Assembly (NCBI RefSeq): GCF_900128495.1
Contig: NZ_LT635801.1
Coordinates: 1,251,997 to 1,315,996, forward strand
DNA length: 64,000 nucleotides
Direction of reading: 5' to 3'
Origin: Bacteroides ilei
GTDB taxonomy: Bacteria > Bacteroidota > Bacteroidia > Bacteroidales > Bacteroidaceae
Of the stretch, positions 57,703-64,000 are shown one piece after another. A program made the translations under genes and the position numbers. Positions within the stretch are counted from its first letter, which is position 1. Each line of letters opens with the position of its first letter. The notes beneath the pieces were generated by a model. That model was given only the letters and a program-made list of their open reading frames with translations. It was not told the origin of the DNA and made no database searches.

Positions 57703-59322
57703 ATGAGACATAATAATTGGTTTAATAATAGATTAGGGTTAGTTTTATTGAGTCTTTGCTTCGCTGTGATTAGCGAGGCAAAGATTGTTTTACCTAACCT
57801 GATCTCTGATGGGATGGTTCTGCAAAGAGGAACCCCTGTCAAAATCTGGGGAAAAGCCGATTCCGGTGAAAAAATACAATTGACGTTTTTGAAGAAAAAA
57901 TATCAGGCGGTTGCCGACAGCTTGGGTAATTGGCAGATAGATCTTCCCGCTTTAAAGCCGGGGGGACCTTTTTCCATGTCTATTAATGATATAACATTAC
58001 AGAATATATTAATAGGTGATGTTTTTCTGTGTTCGGGGCAGTCGAATATGGAATTGATGGTTTCCCGTGTGATGGATAAATATGCCGATGAAGTGAATCA
58101 GTATGAGAATCCGTCTATCCGTTATCTGAAAGTTCCTTATGCATACGATTTCAATACGCCGTTGTCGGATATCAAGCCTATGGCATGGAAACCGTTGACC
58201 AAGGATAATGTAATGGGATATTCGGCCTTATGTTATTTCTTCGCTAAATTGCTTTATGAAAAGACGGGAGTACCGGTAGGTATTGTCAATTCCAGTTGGG
58301 GAGGAACTCCCGTGGAAGCATGGATCAGTGAAGAAGGACTGAAGGACTATCCGATTTATTTGAATCAGAAATCGCTTTATTCTTCGGAAGAATTGATGAA
58401 TGAGATCCAGCGGACCGGTGCCCGTCATGGACGGCAGTGGCAGGCGGTGTTACATGCTTCCGATAAAGGGCTGCATGACACAACTCTCTGGTATGACGAG
58501 AACCTGGATGATTCAGCCTGGGATTCTGTTGACATGTTTTCAAGTCAATGGGGGTCAAACGGCTGGCGTCCTATCAACGGATCTCATTGGTTCCGCCAGT
58601 CGGTTGAAGTACCGGCTTCGTGGAAGGGGAAAGATGCTGTCTTGCGTTTAGGTTGCATTGTCGATGCCGACTCTGTTTATGTGAACGGACATTTTGTAGG
58701 TTCTGTTTCGTACCAATATCCACCTCGTATCTATAAGGTTCCGGCATCAGTTCTGAAGCCGGGGAAAAATCAGATTACAGTCCGTCTGATCAGTAATGGG
58801 GGATACCCTCATTTTGTAAAGGAAAAGCCTTATAAGCTGGTCTGTGGCCCGGAAGAGGTCAATCTGTCTACAACGTGGAAGCATCGTGTAGGAACCGTAA
58901 TGCCTTCTATGCCGGGAGGATCTGTAGCCTTTCAGAATATGCCGTTAGGACTTTATAATGGAATGATAGCTCCGCTGTTGAATTATCAGTTCAAAGGAGT
59001 AGTCTGGTATCAGGGAGAATCGAATGTCGGTAAATGGAAAGAATATTCTTCACTGCTTGTTTCACTCATGAATGACTGGCGTAGTAAGTTCGGTAATGCA
59101 CAATTACCTTTCTACATTATAGAGCTTGCCAGTTTCATGTCGCCCGATAATCCGGGAAAGTTTGCCTGGGGAAAATTGCAGGAACAGCAGGCAGATGCTG
59201 TAAGCAAGGTATCGAATGCTACGTTGATCAAGAACAGCGATACCGGTGAATGGAACGATATCCATCCTTTGGATAAAAAGACTGCTGCCGGACGTTTGGT
59301 AGAAGCTGTGCTCGCCCAATAA
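57703..59322 (+). CDS. Sialate O-acetylesterase-type SGNH esterase
   Basis: An exported 539-residue carbohydrate esterase. The nucleophile Ser114 is in CSGQSNMELM, with the block VGIVNSSWGGTPVEAWIS, WYQGESNVG and the late DIHPLDKKTAAGRL containing the catalytic His (about 521). A beta-sandwich insertion at about 260-370 (HWFRQSVEVPASWKGK to VSYQYPPRIYKVP) looks like a GH2-type sugar-binding domain. The protein ends soon after the DIHP motif, shorter than relatives with an extra C-terminal domain. Next to GH115, an acetyl-xylan role is more likely than sialic acid; that is inference. Confidence 0.85.
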   Translation: MRHNNWFNNRLGLVLLSLCFAVISEAKIVLPNLISDGMVLQRGTPVKIWGKADSGEKIQLTFLKKKYQAVADSLGNWQIDLPALKPGGPFSMSINDITLQNILIGDVFLCSGQSNMELMVSRVMDKYADEVNQYENPSIRYLKVPYAYDFNTPLSDIKPMAWKPLTKDNVMGYSALCYFFAKLLYEKTGVPVGIVNSSWGGTPVEAWISEEGLKDYPIYLNQKSLYSSEELMNEIQRTGARHGRQWQAVLHASDKGLHDTTLWYDENLDDSAWDSVDMFSSQWGSNGWRPINGSHWFRQSVEVPASWKGKDAVLRLGCIVDADSVYVNGHFVGSVSYQYPPRIYKVPASVLKPGKNQITVRLISNGGYPHFVKEKPYKLVCGPEEVNLSTTWKHRVGTVMPSMPGGSVAFQNMPLGLYNGMIAPLLNYQFKGVVWYQGESNVGKWKEYSSLLVSLMNDWRSKFGNAQLPFYIIELASFMSPDNPGKFAWGKLQEQQADAVSKVSNATLIKNSDTGEWNDIHPLDKKTAAGRLVEAVLAQ

Positions 59323-59423
59323 AATACGAAAACATATATTATATTCGGAATTTTGTTGCCGTGAGATCAGATAATTTTAAGTCGTGTTTTTAGGTGATTG
59401 AATAAGACGTTTAGTTGTGAAGA

Positions 59424-59471
59424 GAGGCCGTTTCAAAATAAAGATATTTGAAACGGCCTCTTCTTTTTTAC
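59424..59471 (+). terminator. Terminator of the esterase gene
   Basis: A perfect 14-bp stem (59424-59437 with 59447-59460), 9-base loop, then TTCTTTTTTA. The T-run overlaps the 3' end of the convergent regulator gene. Confidence 0.85.
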
Positions 59472-60760
59472 TCTTCTTTTTTCTGTTCTTTCTCGGCTAC
59501 CTTGTTCTTTTTATATTGTTCCACATAGACAGTAGGAGGTACACCATAGAAATCTTTGAATGCGCTTGAAAAATAGTTGATGTTGTTAAAACCTACCAGC
59601 ATGGCTGCTTCACTTACATTCTTGTTCTTTTCAGTAAGTAGGATTGCGGCCTGTTTCAGTCGTGTATTGCGTATGAAGTCACGTGTCGATTGGTTGGTCA
59701 GTTCCTTCAGTTTGCGGTACAGATGTACGCGGCTTATACCGACCTCCTGTGCTATCATTTCCACATTCAGTTCAGGATTACTTATGTTTTCATTCATAAT
59801 TTTCATGACACGTTCCATCAGTTTTTCATCGGGAGCCTTGTCGTCCACGTTCATACTGATTTTATTTTCCTGTGTCTGGTTGCCTTTATAATTGTTTTTT
59901 AATATTTCCCGGTTCTTGATCAGATTTTCTATGGTTGCCCGTAGAATCTCTATTTTAAACGGCTTGGTTATATAGGCGTCAACTCCCAGGTTCAATCCGT
60001 TCAGCTTGTCTTCTTCAAGAGTTCTGGCGGTAAGCAGGATTATCGGGATTTCATTCGCATTGATGTTATGTTTCAATTTCTGGCAAAGAGTGAAGCCATC
60101 CATTTCGGGCATCATGACATCGCTGACTATCAGGTTTACTTTTTGCCTCAGGGCTATCTCCATCGCTTCCTTTCCATTCTTGCAGGTAATGATTGAGAAA
60201 TAAGAACTCAATTCTGCATTCAAGTAATTTCTTATTTCTTCTTCATCTTCTACAACCAATACCACATATCGTGTTTTGGCACGTACCTTTTCATTTTGTT
60301 GGGGCGCTGTCGTGATTTCAATGGCAGGACGGATAGTTTCCATTGGCTTGACGTCTATGGCTTTATCGGTCGACAGTTCCTCGGAAGTAAGGTGCGAGTT
60401 GCCTAGAGGAATACGGACTATAAACCTACATCCCGGTTTGTCTTTATTATTCTCTACGGAGATGGTTCCGTGATGGAGAAGTACGAGTGAACGTGCCAGA
60501 TGCAGTCCGATTCCTGTACCTGAAGGGTGATTGGTCTGTTTTACCTGATAGAAACGTTTGAAAATATTTTCCATTTCGTTCTCATCGATGCCCGGACCAC
60601 TATCTTCAACCGTAAGTTCTGCATATTCACGTAAGGGACTTTCTGTGTCTTCATCGGTACCACGTCTTATATAGACATTGATTGATCCTCCTTGTGGGGT
60701 ATATTTGAATGCGTTCCATAAGAGATTGATCAATATCTTGACAATAAATAAACAGGTATA
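59468..60760 (-). pseudogene. Hybrid two-component regulator (HTCS), 5'-truncated by a mobile element
   Basis: The C-terminal half of a one-protein sensor-regulator. What remains starts inside the histidine kinase N box (KILINLLWNAFKYTPQGG). It continues with DSGPGID and GTGIGL of the ATPase domain, a receiver (VVLVVEDEEEIRNYL, phospho-acceptor Asp in LIVSDVMMPEMDG) and an AraC-type helix-turn-helix (VGISRVHLYRKLKELT, then AAMLVGFNNINYFSSAFKDFYG). The periplasmic sensor, membrane segment and phospho-accepting His domain are absent. The frame closes at a TAA at 60761-60763, about where a mobile element begins. The only upstream start is a TTG at 60733, without a plausible promoter. Such regulators normally switch on the adjacent polysaccharide utilization genes. 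Confidence 0.88.
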
Positions 60761-60763
60761 TTA

Positions 60764-60924
60764 AAGATGAAAAGAAAATCCAAACAAGTATAGATAAATT
60801 AGCTTTATATCAGTGTTTTATAAAGACGCTCTTTCTTTCAGTTGTTTTCATTATTTTCTGTTAATCGGTTCTTTTTGGGTACATTTTTGTTCCTTGTTTG
60901 TTTCTTGATTTCAGTTTTAATTCG
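60764..60924. other. Left end of the element, integrase upstream region
   Basis: AT-rich DNA with no gene, between the regulator fragment and the integrase promoter. The imperfect repeats GGTTCTTTTTGGGTAC (60867-60882) and TTTTTGTTCCTTGTTTG (60884-60900) are possible integrase arm-binding sites, a weak suggestion only. Confidence 0.35.
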
Positions 60925-60932
60925 TACATTTG
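60925..60932 (+). promoter_or_regulatory. -7 promoter box of the integrase
   Basis: TACATTTG lies 33 bases before the integrase ATG; a TTG at 60905-60907 is 17 bases upstream. Confidence 0.65.
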
Positions 60933-60965
60933 CATACGAAAAATAACGAATGAAAGAATACGATT

Positions 60966-62096
60966 ATGCCACGAATAAAGAAGCCTAAAAAAGTAAAAGA
61001 ACCAATCCGTCTTCGGATGAAGGATTTGTCCGATGGCAGCAAAAGTCTGTATCTGGATATATACCGCAACGGCAAACGGACATACGAGTACCTGAAGCTG
61101 TATCTTATTCCGGGAACGGACAGCAATACCCGTCGGCAAAATGAAATAACAATGGCTGCCGCAAATGCCATCAAGTCGAAACGTATTATCGAACTGACCA
61201 GTGGTGAAGCCGGTATCGTGAACCATACGGATAAGATTTATCTGCTGGACTGGATGCAAACCTATCTGGAGTACCAAGAGAAACGCGACAAGAAGGGTAT
61301 CGGTCAAATCAAAGCCGTTACCCATATCCTGAAAGAATATGCAGGGGAAAGATTTATATTGGATCGGGTTGACCTCGCTTTTTGCCAAGGCTATATCGAC
61401 TACATGCTGACAACCTTCCGCCCTAAAGGAAAGCCGATAGCAGCTTCTACACGCAACACCTATTATCAGATATTCAATGGCGCCCTGAATGCTGCCGTTC
61501 GGGCTAAACGGTTGTTGAGAAATCCGTTTAACGAGATGGAAAAGTCGGAGAAGCCCAAAATGCCGGAAAGCGTGCGGTCCTATATGACCATCGAAGAGGT
61601 ACGGGCATTGATTGCCACTCCGATGCAGGAAGGGAGGGTAAAAAATGCCTATCTGTTCTCCTGCTTCTGCGGACTGCGTATCAGCGATATTGTCGGCCTG
61701 AAATGGAAGAATGTCTTTGTCGATAACGGCCAATACCGTCTGGCGGTAGCTATGCAGAAGACCAAAGAACCGATTTACCTGCCACTCTCCAACGAGGCGT
61801 TGAAATGGATGCCGGAGCGTGAGGACAAGGCTGCGGACGATCCTGTGTTCAACCTGCCTTCAAATATCAATCAGTATCTCAGACCGTGGGCCGAAGCGGC
61901 CGGAATCACCAAGCGTTTTACTTTTCACACCGCCCGGCATACATTCGCGACCATGATGCTGACGCTCGGTGCGGATCTCTATACCGTATCGAAGCTGCTT
62001 GGCCATACCTCCGTGAGAATGACACAGGTGTACGCCAAAATCATCAACCAGAAAAAAGACGAAGCAGTCAATTTGGTTAACGGCCTATTCGACTGA
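60966..62096 (+). CDS. int: Tyrosine-type site-specific integrase
   Basis: A 376-residue tyrosine recombinase. An N-terminal arm-binding domain (LRMKDLSDGSKSLYLDIYRNGKRTYEYL broken into strands) precedes a SAM-like core-binding domain (about 95-200) and the catalytic domain. The catalytic residues visible are Arg238 (CGLRISD), probably Lys265, His321 and Arg324 (HTARHTF), His347 (LLGHTSV) and the nucleophile Tyr356 (TQVYAKI). All appear intact, so it should be active. Read outward from the left end of the element, it would cut and rejoin the attachment sites for insertion and, with an excision factor, for excision. Confidence 0.93.
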   Translation: MPRIKKPKKVKEPIRLRMKDLSDGSKSLYLDIYRNGKRTYEYLKLYLIPGTDSNTRRQNEITMAAANAIKSKRIIELTSGEAGIVNHTDKIYLLDWMQTYLEYQEKRDKKGIGQIKAVTHILKEYAGERFILDRVDLAFCQGYIDYMLTTFRPKGKPIAASTRNTYYQIFNGALNAAVRAKRLLRNPFNEMEKSEKPKMPESVRSYMTIEEVRALIATPMQEGRVKNAYLFSCFCGLRISDIVGLKWKNVFVDNGQYRLAVAMQKTKEPIYLPLSNEALKWMPEREDKAADDPVFNLPSNINQYLRPWAEAAGITKRFTFHTARHTFATMMLTLGADLYTVSKLLGHTSVRMTQVYAKIINQKKDEAVNLVNGLFD

Positions 62097-62217
62097 TGTA
62101 GTCATACATGTCAAATTCAATTTACAGGTAAATATTTCCGGCTTTTCTCCGATATTTCAAATGGTCGAAGTAATGCCACTATTATAATAAGTATAAACCC
62201 ATAAAAAACAATTCGAC

Positions 62218-62999
62218 ATGAAAGGACAAAACAACAGGTCCTCTCTTTTTTTGAAGGGAGACCACATCTGCACCACTTCGCTACGGAACAGGATGTAGCG
62301 GAAGAATTTTACGAGTTGCTCTCCGAAGCAAGGGAGCTTTATCTTCAAGACGTCATGGCAGACGGCAAACGATATGGCCGCTACGTGGATGACTTTATAA
62401 ACAGCCACCGGTACATCGACTGCAACAGTGCGGTTTGCAGGAATTGCCATGAAATGAACATTCATATCATCAGAGGGCTGTTGCTCGATTGTACAAGTCT
62501 CGTCAAAAGCCTCTTTACCGCAGAAACATTTTCTTTCGAGGAGTGCATGGCCTTGAAACAAAAGTACGACATTGCCGGAGTATGGTTCGACTCTTCACGT
62601 ACAGAAGATTCCAGAAACGCTCCACCTCTCTCCTTTGGTTGCAATTTTTCCCGTGAACAGATGACAGGTATTGTGGCTTGCGCCAACGCTTATCATCTGT
62701 TTTGCGTTTCCACTCTCCGCATCGAGGACATGGAAGCGCTTTTTGCCTGCAAGGAGAATTTCTGTATACGTGTGAACAATATCCGCCATGTGGCGGTTCT
62801 GTTCGATGCGTTGCTCGAAAACACCTTTATCCTGCCTCACTGGCAGTCGGTTCTCGACAAGGGGCGGTTCCTGTTGTCCAAAGACGGCACAAGATATGTT
62901 ACCGCTTCAAGCCTCTCGTCTGCCCTCTCTGCGGCGAGGAACAACATTACATCGGCAAACCTCGGCATACGAAAAGCCATCAGTCGGCTGAAAATATGA
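62218..62999 (+). CDS. Mobile-element orf2-like protein with frame break at a T7 tract
   Basis: I recognise no domain. The main open frame, closed at 62999, runs from within the tract and encodes about 250 residues with several Cys (for example CNSAVCRNCHEMN) and a basic C-terminus. It has no ATG of its own near the start; a TTG at 62316 is the first alternative start. An ATG at 62218 opens a frame reading MKGQNNRSSLF that stops at 62296-62298. Joining the two at the T run 62246-62252 gives one continuous N-terminus (SSLFFEGRPHLHHFATEQDV). The zero-frame heptamer is T TTT TTG, a legal -1 slippery site. It is therefore either a one-base deletion, programmed frameshifting, or a sequencing error. 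Confidence 0.6.
62246..62252 (+). repeat. T7 homopolymer at the frame break
   Basis: Seven consecutive Ts. An eighth T would put the ATG at 62218 in frame with the long downstream coding region; so would a -1 ribosomal slip. Confidence 0.75.
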
Positions 63000-63072
63000 C
63001 ACGAAGTGCCAAAAAGCCAAGTATGTGAAAGATAAAACAGTGATAGTTGCCGTGATACGTGCATAGTATCAT

Positions 63073-63143
63073 GCCGGAATTTCCGGCTGTCCGGTTCACA
63101 TCACATAACTTTGACCTCCGTTAGCGCGCTGCATAACGGAGGT
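63073..63143 (+). promoter_or_regulatory. Promoter with two palindromes before the helix-turn-helix gene
   Basis: The -7 box TAACTTTG is at 63106-63113. A 15-bp palindrome GCCGGAATTTCCGGC (63073-63087) covers the -33 region. A 10-bp inverted repeat ACCTCCGTTA (63114-63123) / TAACGGAGGT (63134-63143) starts right after the -7 box. The second includes GGAGGT and could also hide a ribosome site in RNA. The arrangement suggests an autoregulated promoter. Confidence 0.6.
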
Positions 63144-63176
63144 AACTCTCCATTGTCTAATTTTAACATGTATTTT

Positions 63177-63572
63177 ATGCAAAACAGAACAACATTCATG
63201 GAGCGGTTAAGCGAACGGCTGACCGCCATAGAAGCGGTTCTCAAGAAGTTGGAACCGGTGGAAGGTCTGTTGGAGCGTGTGGCTTTGCTGGAAAATACCA
63301 TTTACACGACCAAGAAAGTCTTCACTTTTCAAGAGGCGTGCATGTATATCGGCGTGTCCGAAAGTATGTTGTACAAACTCACATCGAACAAGGAAATCCC
63401 GCACTACAAACCTCGCGGCAAGATGCTTTACTTCGCGAAGGAAGAGCTGGACGCATGGCTCTTGCAAAACTACGAACCTACGGTGGACGATGCCATGCGT
63501 ATGGCGACGGAAGTATCCGCAACCCAACCGTTCTTTAACCAGAAGCGCTATGGAAAACGAAAAAAGAACTGA
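63177..63572 (+). CDS. Helix-turn-helix (excisionase/MerR-like) DNA-binding protein of the element
   Basis: About 131 residues. An N-terminal helical, probably coiled-coil segment (MERLSERLTAIEAVLKKLE) is followed by an excisionase-type winged helix: TFQEACMYIGVSESMLYKLTSNKEIPHYKPRGKMLYFAKEELDAWL, broken here at the helix turns. The basic tail ends KRYGKRKKN. In NBU-like elements the gene in this place is an excision factor or regulator. The frame is open from a TTG at 63111, but that overlaps the promoter. ATGs at 63168, 63177 and 63198 are possible; I chose 63177. The next gene starts inside its 3' end. Confidence 0.8.
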   Translation: MQNRTTFMERLSERLTAIEAVLKKLEPVEGLLERVALLENTIYTTKKVFTFQEACMYIGVSESMLYKLTSNKEIPHYKPRGKMLYFAKEELDAWLLQNYEPTVDDAMRMATEVSATQPFFNQKRYGKRKKN

Positions 63573-64000
63573 CCGTAACTCGTGGGCGGAACTGGACGAG
63601 AATCGCCTGTCGGATATTCTCACGGCATCGCAGATAAAGGCCACGGACACCTACGTGACTCCGCCCCAGATTATATGGATCGACAACTCCACCATAGCGA
63701 CGCTCGGCAATTTTAGCGCTTCGACGGGTAAGGCGAAGGCGAAAAAGACGTTTAATGTCTCTGCTATTGTCGCCGCGTCACTGGCGGGCCGGCAGGTTTT
63801 GAACTACCGGGCGCATCTGCCCGAAGGCAAGCGTAGGATCTTGTACGTGGACACCGAACAGAGCCGTTTCCATTGCCATAACGTGTTGGAACGTATTCTC
63901 CGCCTGGCGGGGCTGCCCACCACAACCGACAACGAGAATCTCGATTTCATTTGCCTGCGGGAATACACGCCAGCCGTGCGTATTGAGGTCATCGACTACG
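63550..64000 (+). CDS. RepA-like AAA/RecA-fold ATPase of the element, N-terminal part
   Basis: Begins ATG at 63550, overlapping the previous stop by 23 bases, and runs off the window after 150 residues. After a charged N-terminus (MENEKRTDRNSWAELDENRL) comes TLGNFSASTGKAKAKKTFNV, a Walker A loop of the RepA/RecA type used by helicase-like proteins of Bacteroidales mobile elements. LPEGKRRILYVDTEQSRFHCH is the following conserved strand. It probably works with a downstream primase in element replication or mobilization. The 3' end, Walker B and later motifs are outside the window. Confidence 0.75.
   Translation, partial: MENEKRTDRNSWAELDENRLSDILTASQIKATDTYVTPPQIIWIDNSTIATLGNFSASTGKAKAKKTFNVSAIVAASLAGRQVLNYRAHLPEGKRRILYVDTEQSRFHCHNVLERILRLAGLPTTTDNENLDFICLREYTPAVRIEVIDY

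Larger units (their letters stand above)
60750..64000 (+). mobile_element. NBU-like integrative mobilizable element, left end (continues past window)
   Basis: From about 60746-60760 to the end of the window the gene order is tyrosine integrase, orf2-like protein, small helix-turn-helix protein and RepA-like ATPase. From memory this is the start of NBU-type mobilizable elements (int, orf2, orf2x, orf3, then primase and mobilization genes). The left boundary is placed where the regulator protein loses family similarity. The exact attachment core cannot be fixed from one end. No tRNA gene lies at the junction, in contrast to the tRNA targets of the well-known NBUs. Confidence 0.8.

Noticed and set aside
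60733..60735. TTG at 60733 as a true start of a short regulator
   Set aside because: It falls inside the conserved kinase N box; the codons before it still fit the family (VKIL), so this is the middle of a truncated gene.
60700..60780. tRNA gene as the attachment site of the mobile element
   Set aside because: No cloverleaf or CCA end could be found at the junction; the sequence there encodes kinase residues.
60861..61733. Open frame of 290 codons on the minus strand
   Set aside because: Antisense to the integrase gene and its promoter; the integrase shows all catalytic residues.

Overview
The window looks like the chromosome of a gut Bacteroidales species, most likely Bacteroides or Phocaeicola. 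The support is the Bacteroidales -7 promoter box (TAnnTTTG) in front of many genes, type V (FimA/Mfa1-like) pilus genes, lipoproteins ending in a xxSC lipobox, a class I fumarase, a threonine operon in which a phosphoglycerate-mutase-like protein takes the homoserine kinase slot, a hybrid two-component regulator beside glycan-degrading enzymes, and an NBU-like mobilizable element. I cannot fix the species from sequence alone.

Layout. 1-8083: a fimbrial locus on the + strand: the 3' end of a fimbrillin, a 1431-residue lipoprotein built from repeated modules, and two further fimbrillin-type lipoproteins. 8262-15063: hflX, a DUF4954 beta-helix protein, a thioredoxin-fold protein and class I fumarase. 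15163-21949 (minus strand): a self-contained sulfonation operon: cysQ, an SLC13 permease, cysC, cysD, cysN and a sulfotransferase. It makes PAPS and recycles PAP but contains no PAPS or sulfite reductase. A 138-bp structure with terminal inverted repeats and four palindromes at an exact 22-bp period lies between cysN and the sulfotransferase. 22050-32457 (minus): an amino-acid permease, a tripartite RND efflux operon, an MFS hexuronate-type transporter, rsgA and frr. 32734-37974: the threonine operon, preceded by an unlisted 30-codon leader peptide rich in Thr and Met and by a terminator, which together form an attenuator. 38077-54760: housekeeping genes, including rfbB, a phosphoesterase, a cytidylate-kinase-like protein, xseAB, ilvE, trmB, an Mrp ATPase, asd, a Kef-type antiporter, tcdA, a LolD-like ATPase, a CvfB-like protein, a basic secreted protein, an AsmA-like/GT51 protein and a GNAT enzyme.

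54873-60760: part of a polysaccharide utilization locus, with a GH115 alpha-glucuronidase, a sialate-O-acetylesterase-type enzyme and the C-terminal half of a hybrid two-component regulator. The regulator breaks off in its histidine-kinase N box at about 60746-60760. There begins an integrative mobilizable element that runs to the window end: tyrosine integrase, an orf2-like gene with a frame break in a T7 tract, a helix-turn-helix excisionase/regulator and the start of a RepA-like ATPase. The element appears to have inactivated the regulator of the neighbouring xylan-type locus.

The most notable points are the palindrome array inside the sulfonation operon, the threonine leader attenuator, the T7 slippery tract in the mobile element, and the regulator cut by that element. 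No rRNA, tRNA or CRISPR array was seen.
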